A program made the translations under genes and the position numbers. From assembly GCF_018446385.1 (NCBI RefSeq), contig NC_055987.1:7463705-7527704 (forward strand): a DNA stretch of 64,000 nucleotides, written 5' to 3'. Source of the DNA: Zingiber officinale (Eukaryota; Streptophyta; Magnoliopsida; Zingiberales; Zingiberaceae). A model generated the notes under the pieces. The model searched no databases. It was not told the DNA's origin and was given only the letters and a program-made list of their open reading frames with translations. This document shows, in pieces, positions 44,976 to 56,659 of the stretch; positions within the stretch are counted from its first letter, which is position 1; every line of letters begins with the position of its first letter.

Positions 44976-46655
44976 TTAGATTTTGGGTTTGTGTCGATTC
45001 TTTTTATAGTTATAATCAACTTGGTGATAATCTAAATTTTGTTGAGTTTTGAATTTTGATTTTAATTTATATTTTAGTTTTTGATCTGATTTATTCAAGT
45101 TTATATAATGTATTTTATCTTTAGGTATATAGAATTGATTAAGTCCTACTTGCGTGGTTAAGCACGCTTTCGGGACCCAAGCTTGTTTGGTTGCTTTGTG
45201 TTGGGTTAATAATGATTTAAAGGTTTTGTTTGAGTTTGACTTATATTCAAATCCGGTTTTATTATAGCATGCCTTTTGGTTATTTAGAATTAAATCTAAA
45301 TTTTTAGATCTTGTTGTGAATTTTTCCAACAATTCTTTTAACTTATTAATTTCATTTTTTAATGATAAATTCTCCTCCTCAAGTGTTCGGTCTTGAGTTG
45401 GATTCGAATTTTTTAATTGTTCCTTGAGGTTTTGATTTTCCTCAAGAAGAGATTTACTTTCATTTTCCAATTTAACTAATTTTTTATTTAAACACGAGAT
45501 AATTCTAAAGAATTTATGATTTAAGTTTAGGTATACCTCTTCGGAACCTTCAGAAACGAGTGCGGACTCGTGGCTTGATTCGGGTTCGGACCCGTCTTCC
45601 GATTCCTCTGATTCGTCTTCCGTTTCAGCTTCGCGAGCCATCAGCGTGAGGTGACTTTGGTGCTTTTGCCTTTCTCCCTCCGATTCGTCTGAGGAGGAAT
45701 CGTCCCATGTTGCTTTGAGGGCTTTCTTCTTTGTTGACTTTGGTTTGTCAAGTTTCAATCTTGGGCATTCGTTCTTGTAGTGCCCCTTTTTGTTACATCC
45801 GAAACATGTGACATTTCTTGAGTCGGATGGCGAACTGATCTTCTGAAGATCCTGTTTGCTGAAGTTTCTCTATTTCCTGGTGAACATTTTCCTTACCAGG
45901 TTCACCAGGTGTTCTTCGTCTTCAGAGTCTTGATCGGAATCTTCTTCAGATTCGGGTTTGTTCTTCTTTTCTTTAGAGGAACCTGCAAATAAAGCTACAC
46001 CTTTCTCGACCCCGGCGTTAGTTTGCTCATGAAGTTCTAATTCACAGAAGAGTTCATCCAATTTTAATTTAGATAAATTTTTTGAAATTTTGTAGGCATC
46101 TACAATTGATGCCCACAAATTATTTCGCGGAAAAGCATTTAACGCGTACCTTATTAAGTCTCGGTTCTCCATTTGGTGACCTATCGCGTGGAGACCGTTG
46201 AGGATATCTTTGATCCTCGCGTGGAGCTGACTTGCCGTTTCTCCTTCCTGCATTTTTATATTAAAAATTTTATTTAACAGCAAATCTCTTTTTGTTACCT
46301 TCGCATCGCTTATTCCTTCGTGCAGCTCGATCAGTTTATCCTAAAGCTCCTTAGCGTTTTGATGCGGTCCGACTCGGTTCAGTTCTTCTCGTGTTAGTCC
46401 GCAGTGTAGAGTATTGATGGCTTTGTTTTCAATTGATGCCTTTTTCTTTATATCATTTGTCCAGTCTTCAGGGTCTAGTATGTTCCCGGAGTTGTCTACT
46501 GGAATTTTGTAAGCCCTTGTGACGCTCATCCATTGGTCGTAGTCTGTCTTCATGTAGACCTCCATTCTCCTCTTCCAGTACGAAAAATCATCCCCATTGA
46601 ATAGAGGAGGACGTACTGTGCTGAAGCCTTCTTGTTGAGACATCTTATCCTGCAC
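44976..46655 (-). pseudogene. Gag of Sirevirus X, two in-frame stops
   Basis: Starts MQDKMSQQEGFSTVRPPLFN (46655), with a gag domain over about 250 residues. The zinc knuckle CFGCNKKGHYKNEC (about 45815-45775) has all four ligands. An acidic, coiled-coil C-terminus follows (LKNEINKLKELLEKF). One frame covers the whole gene, with TAG stops at 46340-46338 (conserved Trp of KELWDKL) and just before 45869 (after FTRK). Both fit C-to-T changes. The protein would form virus-like particles and package element RNA. Confidence 0.85.
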
Positions 46656-46882
46656 ACACTAAATTAACTGGAAAAAGAAAATCCCAAGACTTCGTCTTGG
46701 ATTAGCAGTGCGGGAAAAAATAGAAGTTCTAAGTTGGTGTTGTACCAATTTAGATTTTAAATGCAACGAAAAAAAATCTTCCAAAAAGATAATAATATCA
46801 GTTTGGAATTAAAAAAATTATTTCACCCCCTGTCTGATTGGTGGTTGCACCAAATCAGAGCGGTACCTGCTCTGATACCATT

Positions 46883-47995
46883 TGTAAGACCGTTGGATTC
46901 GATAGAGGGGGGGTGAATATCGATTCGAAAATCTCGAGTTAAAACGCAGCGGAAATGTAAAGAAGTAAAGAGATGAACACTGTTGATTTTTACTTCGTTC
47001 GGAGCCTGTGACGACTCCTACTCGAAGGCCCGTACTCCTTGAGTACTTTCATTGGGCAATTCACTAGCAATTCGGATAATTACAATTTACGTACAAATAT
47101 TGCTAATGAAAAGAAGGAAAACAAAGCTAACCGACAAACAATAAATTAAGAAGGAGAGCCGGAGTGAGTCGTCGGAGCTTTGTGAGCGTCGTTGGAGCGC
47201 AGAGCAGCAGAGTGATTGGATTCAGAGTTCTCAGAAGACTGATGTTTTGAAGCTCCTGCCTGGGGCTTCTTTTATATGCTGCTCCGGGCGCCTGGATCCC
47301 TTCCGGGCGCCTGGAATGTGACGTAACACTCCCAACCAGCATTCTCCAAGTGTCAACGTCGTCCTGGGGATAAAACTTGCCTCCGGGCGCCCGGATCCCT
47401 TCCGGGCGCCCGGACCTCCGGGCGCCCGGACCTCCGGGCGCCCGGACCCCTCTTCTCCAGAAAGTCCTTCTCCTGCAAGAAAAGGTTAGTCCGAGGCAAA
47501 TGTACCCTGCAGCAAAGAATGTTAGCACAGTTTTATCGATAAGCAAAGTATGACTTAGATTCCGTCTTTCCGAGACCGGAATCTAGTCACGATCTCGACT
47601 TAGATATCCGAAATGGATCTAAGCCGGATCGACGCCTAATGTCCCCTTCCCGGGAACGCGTCCTCACAGTCACTCCCCTCCAGTGACTTACCTCACTTAC
47701 CTGCCAGACGTCCGGTCAGCCCGTCGACCCGTCTGGACTTCTCGCCAAGCGTCCGGTCAGCCCGTCGACCCGCTTGGACTTCTCGCCAGCTATCCGGTCA
47801 GCCCGTCGACCTAGCTGGACTTCTCGCCAAGCGTCCGGTCAGCCCGTCGACCCGCTTGGACTTCTCGCCAGCTATCCGGTCAGCCCGTCGACCTAGCTGG
47901 ATTTTTCCTGCACACTTGATCAAAGTGTCAGACAACAACACAACTAACTTAACCTATTTGTCATTCATCAAAACCTGGGTAGTTTTTGAAAGTCT
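46883..47995 (-). repeat. LTR of element X, copy 2 (5' LTR of the X unit with gag)
   Basis: Starts TGTAAGACCG beside the primer-binding site at 46866-46880. It has one more set of CCGGGCGCCCGGA palindromes (47385-47450) and about one more 41-bp minisatellite unit (47705-47905) than copy 1. Confidence 0.75.
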
Positions 47996-48177
47996 AAAAA
48001 TGGAAATTTGAAAACAAACAAGTTTAGCCTATAAGTTGATAAAATTATTTTTGAATTTTTTTTGAAATTTCCTAGTCTATTGAGATAGAGCATATTCAAT
48101 GTAAGTTTGAAATGTCACTAGATAAATCCAAAATATTTTACAAATAGTGTAGCTACAGAAGTAGGTCATCACTAAAG

Positions 48178-49420
48178 CTACTGCGATGATGAAGGGGGTG
48201 GTCCAGATCCCAAGGATCGAAGAAGTGCCATCATCTCAGTGTGGCGGGTGTCCCCGGCAGCTCGTAACTCGGCAACCTCTCGCCGTATGCCCCAATGAAA
48301 ATCGGAGTTCTCCTGCTGGAGACTCGCCATGGCTCTCTCTAGTCCGGTCATACGGTCGGCTAGAGTGCGGGGAGCGTGTCGTGGTGCTCGAGCTGGGGGT
48401 GGTGGTGGATCCGGTGCGGCTTCCTCCGGAAATAGTGCGAGCATGAACTCGTCCATCTGTGCGTCTGGATCGGGCTGGTGCTGTGCCCCCCTCCGCCAAG
48501 TCATAGTCCCGTCATCTCTATCTACCTGGATGCCGGCTAGGGAAAAGTTCCGAGAGGATATAACATCGAACTCGGTCATACGGGCAACGTCTCCTCTAGT
48601 GACATCAATGTGCAGCGAGGACATGTAGGCTGTCAGAATGTGACCAAATGGCATATGGACTCGACTGTCAGTCACGTATCCGGCTGCGTAAATGATGGTC
48701 GAGAAGATATGTAGGCTAATGTCAATTTCTAACCTATGAATCAGGGCATAAAGTAGGAATGAATGGAATGGGCGCATCACAGCGATGTCCCGAGTGGTCA
48801 GTGGTAAAATGCAAAGAACTACAACCCTATAAAGAGCGTAGTCCTGGACGCTAAGTTCTACTGACCTAAACTGTGTCACAGTGGGATCTCTCTCTCCCCC
48901 AAAAAAATACGAATACATCGTATCGAGAGTAATATGTGAGTAGGGATCGTCGAACGGTAGATCCCTCGGAGGATAGCACAAAAAGGAGCAAGTAGAAGGA
49001 CGCAACTCTAAAAACTCTCGGATAGTCGTAGGGGAAAATACGATATCAGTACTTGCAGCCCTAGTGGTATAGGTGAAGTCATCTACTTTTACTAGGTTAT
49101 TGCAAAATTATGCACATAGACTTATGTTTATTGGACTGGTACATTCTACAAGGTTCCTTAAATTGTAATGACCTATAACCTCTAAGGCAGAGGGACATGA
49201 CCTTAGGAAGAACGCTCTATCTATACAGGTAGTCCTAATGGCCTTATAGATGGTGGACTCAAACTTAATCCTAAGTTCGTCTGTGGGAAACCTAGGGTCT
49301 GTACTAGCATTGGAGGGTCCAGCACCAGTATTTGTTCGTTTCCTACTATATATAAAAAAAATTTAGAAGACAACAAAAAAATATTTTAGAGAGGGGAAGA
49401 ATATTTTACCGAGGAGCCAT
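48178..49420 (-). pseudogene. ORF2 of element X, copy 2: PTP/env-like protein, one stop
   Basis: Same gene as 42278-43521. ATG at 49420-49418, a short GT-AG intron, then one frame to 48178. Here the A run is in frame, giving 275 open residues from 49005, but a TAA interrupts the upstream part near 49112, where copy 1 has a Glu codon. The two copies therefore carry different single lesions. The middle part (about 48700-48990) contains FFGGERDPTVTQF and HSFLLYALIHRLEIDISLHI, the most domain-like segment. Function unknown. Confidence 0.62.
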
Positions 49421-49569
49421 CGAAAAATATAGATTTGACGACCTCGGTTGAATCGCAACAGCGTCTTCACCGCACGAAAATTTTAATTTAGAGTACTTTC
49501 GTACTGAGGTTCAAAGTGAACCTTGGCAAAAGTGAGAATGAGTGGGGCAAAGGTTGGGGGCGCATGCTG

Positions 49570-49690
49570 CCCCTTATTTATAGGGGACTCCGGGCGCCCG
49601 GACCCTTTCCGGGCGCCCGGGGTTGCTGGGGCGGGGCGCCTGGAACCCTTTCCGGGCGCCCCCGATGAGAATACCAGGGGCGCCCGCCCC
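49570..49690. other. GC-rich palindromic insert present only in X copy 2
   Basis: A block with CCGGGCGCCCGGA palindromes and a TTATTTATAGG TATA-like motif on the plus strand. In copy 1 (near 43670) the block is absent and the flanks are joined. It resembles a piece of LTR U3 and could act as a second promoter region. Confidence 0.6.
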
Positions 49691-49844
49691 TGGTTTTTGA
49701 CTTTTTTTTTTTTTTTTTTGAGATTTGAAATTGATTTAAGTTTTAAAAATTTTAAGTTAAAGTTTTGAAAATAATTTTTAAGTTTAAAATTGAAATTTTT
49801 AAAATTTTGCAAATAATTTAAAACAAATTTTTAAAAATAATTTT

Positions 49845-50360
49845 TAAGTTTAACACCAAATTTTTAAGTTAAAATTTTGAAAATAATTTTTAAGTTTAAA
49901 AACAAATTTTTAAGTGAAAATTTTGAAAATAATTTTTAAGTTTAAAAACAAACTTTTAAGTTAAAATTTTGAAAGTAATTTTTAAGTTTAATAATTTTTA
50001 AGTTTAAAAACAAATTTTTAAGTTAAAATTTTGAAAGTAATTTTTAAGTTTAAAAACAAATTTTTAAGTTAAAATTTTGAAAATAATTTTTAAGTTTAAA
50101 AACAAATTTTTAAGTTAAAATTTTGAAAATAATTTTTAAGTTTAAAAACAAATTTTTAAGTTAAAATTTTGAATGTAATTTTTAAGTTTAAAAACAAATT
50201 TTTAAGTTAAAATTTTGAAAGTAATTTTTAAGTTTAAAAACAAATTTTTAAGTTAAAATTTTGAAAATTATTTTTAAGTTTAAAAACAAATTTTTAAGTT
50301 AAAATTTTGAAAATAATTTTTAAGTTTAAAAACAAGTTTTTAAGTTAAAATTTTGAAATT
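49845..50360. repeat. 46-bp AT-rich tandem repeat, copy 2 array
   Basis: Same unit as 43800-44445 with about 11 repeats. Confidence 0.9.
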
Positions 50361-50905
50361 AATTTAAGTTTTATTCATCTCACCCGATTTATATTATCAA
50401 TCAAGGAATCCTATGATTTTGTGAGATGAAATTAGTTAGATTACAGAGTTTTGTTTTAACTTGTGTTAGATTCAGACTTAGCTTTGGTTTCCACAAATAG
50501 GCATTCTTCGGATAAACTTCTAAGCTTGGTGAGTCACAAGGACATCATTAGAAGTAACCAACCTTTCGAGGTTTTCCGAATAGTCCTATCCACGAAACTT
50601 AGTACTAAATCTTGGTCTAACTGGTTAGGATTCGTTTAAGGGTAGCTTCGGTCTGTTTCACTTGGCCAAATGCACCAGATCGAAACCATATCTTTCTAGA
50701 CATGCGATACCCAAGCTTCCCTAACGTACTATCATCCAAAAACTTCACCAGTACCATGAGTCAAGTTAAACTTGGTCTCTCTTTAACTAATCCTAATTAC
50801 CCTGCCGGGTTAGTTTGTTTTGGGTTACCCTGTCGGGTACGTTAGTTTTGGAGGTGCCAGCTATTTTGGAGCCTCCCCCTGAATTATTGGCCATTAATTT
50901 AGATT
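50361..50905 (-). other. Conserved non-coding module of X, copy 2, up to the junction with Y gag
   Basis: Collinear with 44446-44985. Stops at ...TTAGATTTTGG (50907), where Y gag starts with ACCATGGATGCCC. The reading frame of Y gag runs across the junction into this sequence for about 40 residues before stopping. Confidence 0.8.
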
Positions 50906-51488
50906 TTGGAATTACCATGGATGCCCACAAGGTGTTCCTTGGAAAGGCGTTTAGAGAATACCTTATGATGTCCCGGTTGTCTACCTTCTGTCCAATTGCA
51001 TGAAGACCATTGAGCAGATCTTGAGTCCGGGCATGGAGTTGGGCAGCTGTTTCACCTTCCTGCAATTTGATGTTAAATAATTTATTAAAAATTAGGTCTC
51101 TTTTACTTACTTTGGTGTCGGATGTCCCTTCGTGAAGTTCAATTAGTTTCTCCCACAACTCTTTGGCACTGTTGAAGGGGTCGACGCGGTTGAGTTCTTC
51201 TTTTGATAGGCCACACTGGAGGGTGCAGGTTGCCTTGGCATTAGCTTCCACTTTCTTGATCTAAGATGCATCCCAGTCCTCGTACGGTAGTGGTTTGCCG
51301 GTGCTGTCAGATGGTCGTTCGAATCCGGTTTTGACAATCATCCAGACTTCAAAGTGAGTCTGGAGATATGCCTCCATCCGACCTTTCCAGTACCCGAAGT
51401 CATCTCCGGTGAATAGCGGAGGGCGGGCAGTACTGTAGCCTTCTTGAAGGGCCATTTCAGTTTTACCTAAAGCGAAAAACAACCACAA
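50793..51488 (-). pseudogene. Gag N-terminal fragment of Y(-)
   Basis: Gag begins in the EMALQEGYSTARPPLFTGDD region (about 51460) and is the inverted copy of 53938-54506. An in-frame TAG at 51260-51258 follows DWDAS, at the same codon as in the plus copy. The gene is cut after NTLWASMV (50910) and fused to X spacer. Zinc knuckle and C-terminus are missing. Confidence 0.85.
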
Positions 51489-51716
51489 AAAAATGTCCCA
51501 GGACTTGGTCCTGGCTTAGTAGTGCGGTAGAAAAAAATGGATCACGAACTCGGGTGGTGTTGCACCAATTCCGAGAAAAATCGATTCGAGGGAAAAAGAA
51601 TTAGAATATAGCTATGAGGCTAAATTCTAATCAACTCCGAAAATAAAAAAAAACCACAAAAAAATATTTTGAATGGTGGTTGCACCGATTCAAAATGACC
51701 CCGCTCTGATACCAAT

Positions 51717-52816
51717 TGATGGATCGAAAGTGCTAGAGGGGGGGGGGTGAATAGCGCTCGTGGCTATTTTAACGATTTTAAAACACAGAGTTTCAACGCA
51801 GCAGAAAGTAAAAGCAAAAACACAACAGACGCAGATGTTTTACTTCGTTCGGAGCCTATGATGACTCCTACTCGAAGGCCCGCGGTCCTTGACCGCTTTC
51901 GGTGGGCAACAACTATAATATTGGAAAGATTACAATTTGAATTACAATTAATGCAATAAAAAAACTAATACCGACAACAAAAGATCGAAGAGTCTGAGCT
52001 TTGGGTTGTCGACGTCGAGTAGTAGCACTTCAAGGTCGTCTCGTTGGCAGCACTTCACAGAAGAAAGCTTAGAAATCGTTGTTCTTTTGGCTGCACCCTC
52101 GACCCTCTTTTTATATGACATTCCGGGCGCCTGGATCCCTTCCAGGCGCCTGGAGTGTGACGTGGCCAACCAACCAGGATGCTCCACGTGGCGAAGTCGC
52201 GGCAAAGATAAAACTTGGTCCCGGGCGCCCGGATCCTTCCCGGGCGCTCGGACCACCTTTTTCCAACAGGTTCCTCACCTGCAAAACCAGGTTAGTCCGA
52301 GCAAAATTCCCTGCAAGACAGTGTTAGAATCTGATAAAACACAGTAAGGAATAACTGACAGTCTTCAGACTATCCGAGTCTGACTTCGGATTCCCAACCG
52401 GAAACCCTAGGTCGACCCGACGCCTACTGTTCCCTCTTTGGGGAACGCGTCCTCACCTACTCCCCTCAGGAGAGATTACCTAATGCCAGTCCGGTCCTCC
52501 AGACCGACTGGACTTTTCGCCTAGGGTTACCACCCCCTAGGACCTAGGGTTACCGCCCCCTAGGGTTTTTCTCCACCTAAGGTTACCGCCCCCCTAGGAC
52601 CTAAGGTTACCGCCCCTTAGGGTTTTCCTCCACCTAGGGTTACCGCCCCCTAGGACCTAAGGTTACCACCCCTTAGGGTTTTTCCCCTGCCTAACCGCAG
52701 CTAGGACTTTCCTGAAACACTCATTCAAACATGTTAGATCACACACTAACTTAACTTTGAATCCTTTGCCATTATCAAAACTAAGGTTCGATCGTCGGAT
52801 GCTTCCCGCACCAACA
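51717..52816 (-). repeat. 5' LTR of Sirevirus Y(-)
   Basis: 1100 bp, TGATGGATCG...CCAACA on the plus strand. It adjoins the primer-binding site TGGTATCAGAGCGG (minus strand, 51715-51702). Collinear with 37966-39102, but with fewer palindrome units. Confidence 0.92.
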
Positions 52817-52818
52817 AT

Positions 52819-53521
52819 TGTTGGGGTTGCAATGTTGCAAACATAGTCCCATATTGGAAACACATGGGAAAGATCATGGGTTTATAAGAGAAAAGATATC
52901 TCCATTGGCATGAGGCCTTTTGGGTAGAGCCCTAGAGCAAAACCATGAGGGCTTAGGCCCAAAGTGGACAATATCATGCTATTGTGGAGATATCTAAAAT
53001 TCTTTTCGATCCTACAATTGGTATCAGAGCCCGGACTGCCAGAAGGTTTAACCGCCGACTGTGCACAAGAGCTATGGTCTGATTGAACCATGTGAGTACA
53101 ATATTGACCTCGAACAAAAAAAGTGGGGGCTCCTATGTTCGGATCAAGAGGACCAGACACTAGGCAGGAAGTCCTAGTAGGTCGGGTGGACCGAGGGGTA
53201 GGAAGTCCTAGTTGCGGCTAGGCAAGGAAGTCCTAGTAGGTCGGGTAGACCGAGGGGCAGGAAGACCTGGTGGGTCGAGGATCGGACGTGGGAAGCCCAT
53301 GGTCCTTTGTTTGAGAGGGGGATTGTTGGGGTTGAAATGTTGCAAACATAGTCCCATATTGGAAACACATGGGAAAGATCATGGGGTTATAAGAGAAAAG
53401 ATATCTCCATTGGCATGAGGCCTTTTGGGTAGAGCCCAAGAGAAAAATCATGAGGGCTTAGGCCCAAAGTGGATAATATCATGCTATTGTGGAGATATCT
53501 AAAATTCTTTTCGATCCTACA
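52819..53521 (+). mobile_element. TRIM-like miniature LTR retrotransposon
   Basis: Two 198-bp LTRs (52819-53016 and 53324-53521), TGTTGGGGTTG...CCTACA, bound a 307-bp interior with no ORF. The interior begins with the primer-binding site TTGGTATCAGAGCCC (53018-53032) and ends with a polypurine tract TTTGAGAGGGGGA (53310-53322). Total 703 bp, typical of TRIMs, which are moved by proteins from other elements. Inside, a GGAAGTCCTAGTAGGTCGGG motif repeats (53168-53270). By eye about four differences separate the LTRs, so it moved recently. Confidence 0.88.
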
Positions 53522-53700
53522 AAAACATAGTCCCATATTGGAAACACATGGGAAAGATCATGGGTTTATAAGAGAAAAAGATATCTCCATTGGGATGAGG
53601 CCTTTTGGGTAGAGCCCAAGAGCAAAACCATGAGGGCTTAAGCCCAAAGTGGACAATATCATGTAATTGTGGAGATATCTAAATTCTTTTCGATCTATCA
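53522..53700 (+). repeat. Truncated third TRIM LTR fused to Y(+) leader
   Basis: Lacks about the first 20 bp of the TRIM LTR and reads AAACATAGTCCCATATTGG onward to TTCTTTTCGATC. It then continues TATCAATTGGTATCAGAGCG, the last bases of the Y LTR and its primer-binding site. The fusion lies in TTTTCGATC, a sequence both LTRs carry near their 3' ends. It replaces the 5' LTR of Y(+). Confidence 0.85.
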
Positions 53701-53937
53701 ATTGGTATCAGAGCGGGGTCATTTTGAATTGGTGCAACCACCATTCAAAATATTTTTTCGTGGTTTTTTTTTTATTTTCGGAGTTGATTAGAATTTAGCC
53801 TCATAGCTATATTCTAATTCTTTTTCCCTCGAATCGGTTTTTCTTGGAATTGGTGCAACACCACCTGAGTTCGTGATCCATTTTTTTTCTACCGCACTAC
53901 TAAGCCAAGACCAAGTCCTGGGACATTTTTTTTATGG

Positions 53938-55551
53938 TTGTTTTTCGCTTTAGGTAAAACTGAAATGACCCTTCAAGAAGGCTACAGTACTGTCCGCCCT
54001 CCGCTATTCACCGGAGATGACTTCGGGTACTGGAAAGGTCGGATGGAGGCATATCTCCAGACTCACTTTGAAGTCTGGTTGATTGTCAAAACCGGATTCG
54101 AACGACCATCTGACAGCACCGGCAAACCACTACCGTACGAGGACTGGGATGTATCTTAGATCAAGAAAGTGGAAGCTAATGCCAAGGCAACCTGCACCCT
54201 CCAGTGTGGCCTATCAAAAGAAGAACTCAACCGCGTCGACCCCTTCAACAGTGCCAAAGAGTTGTGGGAGAAACTAATTGAACTTCACGAAGGGACATCC
54301 GACACCAAAGTAAGTAAAAGAGACCTAATTTTTAATAAATTATTTAACATCAAATTGCAGGAAGGTGAAACAGCTGCCCAACTCCATGCCCGGACTCAAG
54401 ATCTGCTCAATGGTCTTCATGCAATTGGACAGAAGGTAGACAACCGGGACATCATAAGGTATTCTCTAAACGCCTTTCCAAGGAACACCTTGTGGGCATC
54501 CATGGTAGATGCCTACAAGGTCTCCAAGGACTTATCTACCATTAAACTAGATGAACTTTTTACAGAACTCGAACTTTATGAACAGACTAATGCATGCCCG
54601 ACCGAGAAAGGGTTGGCTTTGGTTGCAGGAACAGGGAGATCGCGTGAGTCAAAAATCAAGCGGAGAACCGAACCTGAGTCAGAAGAAGAACCAGATTCAG
54701 AAGACAACGATGAACTTACAATCGAAATAGTCAACTTAGTAAAGAAGCTCTGCAAAAAGAAGGGCTTCAACAAAAAAGATCTCAGAAAGGCCATTCAGTC
54801 TAAAGAAGCCCAACCCAGCTCGAAGGTTAAATTCGAAGTGACCTGCTACGGATGCAATCAGAAGGGTCACATCAAGGCAAATTGCCCGAACCAGAAGGAT
54901 CCAAAGAAACCCAAAAGAAAGAAAGCATTGAAGGCAACATGGGACGAGTCTTCTTCCGAGGAATCCGACGACGAAGAACTAGAACAGACGAACTTTCTCG
55001 CCTTGACAGCCCGGGACTATACCAACGGATCCGGAAGTGAGGACGAATCAGAAACCGAGTCCGAGAGAAGCCACGGATCCGCATCCGTTTCAGAAGGACC
55101 GAACCTCTCTGTAAGTAAAAATCGTTTATATAGCTTAATTAATTATTTAATGCATAAAGTAGCTAAGTCCAAGATTCGAATCAAAATGCTTCTAAAGGAG
55201 GTAACACTCCTTAAAGAAACGCCAAACAACGAATCCTTAACTGATCAAGTTCAGACTGGAACCTCAACTCAAGTTCAAAAACTTGAGGAAGAGAATTCCA
55301 ATCTGAAAAGTCAGGTAAAGGATTTGAAAACTACCCTAGAACGATTTTCCTTGGGATCCAAGAATCTTGACTTGATTCTTGGAACACAAAGGGCAATCTA
55401 CAATCGAACTGGACTAGGATATAAAAAGAAATATAAATCTTACCTATCCTTAATAAACAAACCAAATAGAAAAGTGGTCCAAGCATGGGTTGCCAAGTCC
55501 AACCTGATCAATCAAGTTGGACTTGGACATTATTGGGTTCCTAAGGATTAA
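53938..55551 (+). pseudogene. Gag of Sirevirus Y(+), one in-frame amber codon
   Basis: Likely start MTLQEGYSTVRPPLFTGDDF (53965). A TAG at 54157-54159 follows DWDVS, and the same frame then stays open for 460 residues from 54169. Gag domain with LWEKLIELHEGTSDTK (about 54267-54314); zinc knuckle CYGCNQKGHIKANC with all ligands (about 54844-54885); Glu/Ser-rich acidic stretch (54930-55100); coiled coil (LEEENSNLKSQVKDLKTTLE, about 55285-55340). It ends with VGLGHYWVPKD. Apart from the amber codon the gene looks intact. The minus copy has the same TAG. Confidence 0.85.
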
Positions 55552-56659
55552 ATACATTACCTCAATAAACCTTATCGAGGCTATGATCCAGGGGGAGTCA
55601 AAACAATAAAAATTCGAAATTAATCTAAAACTCAAAATTCAAAATTCAAAATTCAAAATTCAAAATTAATCTAAAACTCAAAATTAAAAATTCAAAATTA
55701 ATCTAAAACTCAAAATTAAAAATTCGAAATTAATCTAAAACTCAAAATTAAAAATTCAAAATTAATCCAAAATTCAAAATTCAAAATAAATCTAAAACTC
55801 AAGATTCAAAATTCAAAATTCAAAATAAATCTAAAACTCAAGATTCAAGATTCAAAATTCAAAATAAATCTAAAACTCAAAATTCAAAATTCGAAATTAA
55901 TCTAAAATTCAAAACTCAAAAATCAAATAGAAGGAGGGTCCAAAATAGCTGGCAAATCCGAAATCTATTTACCCGACAGGGTAACCAAACTTAATCTACC
56001 CGAAATGAGTAAACTAGAGTAGATTACCCAGATGGGTAAATAAGGATAGATTAAAAAGGGTTAAATTTTAACTTGAAGCATAGTACTGGTGAAGTTTTTG
56101 GATGATAGTACGTTGGGAAAACTTGGGCATCGCATGTCTAGGAAGATATGGCTTCGACCTGGTGCATTTGGCCAAGTGGAACTAACCGAAACTACCCTTA
56201 AATGGATCCTAACTAGTTAGACCAAGGTTTAGTATTAAGCTCAATGGGTAGGACTATTTGGGAAACCTCGAAGGCATGGTTACTTTAATGAGCTCCTTGT
56301 GACTCACCATAGCCCAGAAGTTTATCCAAAGAATGCTTACTTGTTGAACCCAAAGCTAAACCCAAATCTAACATAAAGTTAAACAAAACCCTATAAATTG
56401 AACTAATTCATCTCACAGAATAATAGGATACCCTGATTGAAAACATAGATCGGGTGAGATGACTAAGCAAATTAAATATTTTTAAAATCACATTAACTTA
56501 AACATTTTCAAAATTGAATTAATTTAAATATTTCTCAATTAAACATCAAATCACCAAACAAACTCCCATAGAATTAACTCAGATTAGGTAAGATGCAAAA
56601 TTTGGGACTTACCTCAATCAAACTGTCTTTTGATCCATCAACTACTTTATGTGTAGGAA
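55552..56659 (+). other. Spacer between gag and pol of Y(+)
   Basis: Holds an AT-rich tandem array (55605-55925) of AAATTAATCTAAAACTCAAA units, two TACCCGACAGGGTAA-type motifs (55968-56030), and a conserved module (56085-56465) shared with X at 44455-44850 and 50380-50780. It ends with a TTTATGTGTAG that could be a splice acceptor before the pol start. No ORF covers it. Confidence 0.75.
55605..55925 (+). repeat. AT-rich tandem repeat in Y(+)
   Basis: About nine or ten units of 25-35 bp combining AATTAATCTAAAACTC and AAAATTCAAAATTC. Same position in the element as the 46-bp array of X but with a different unit. Confidence 0.85.

Larger units (their letters stand above)
41009..50905 (-). mobile_element. 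Tandem array of pol-less Sirevirus X (LTR-internal-LTR-internal)
   Basis: 41009-44985 and 46883-50905 are collinear copies (estimated well above 95% outside simple repeats), each starting TGTAAGACCGTTGGATTCG. The first copy continues into gag (46655-44976) and the primer-binding site TGGTATCAGAGCAGG (minus strand, 46880-46866), placed next to the second LTR. Gene order, 5' to 3' on the minus strand, is therefore LTR, primer-binding site, gag, AT-repeat spacer, ORF2, LTR. No pol is present. The second internal part ends at 50905, where Y gag sequence begins. The array shape is that expected from unequal recombination between LTRs. Confidence 0.8.
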
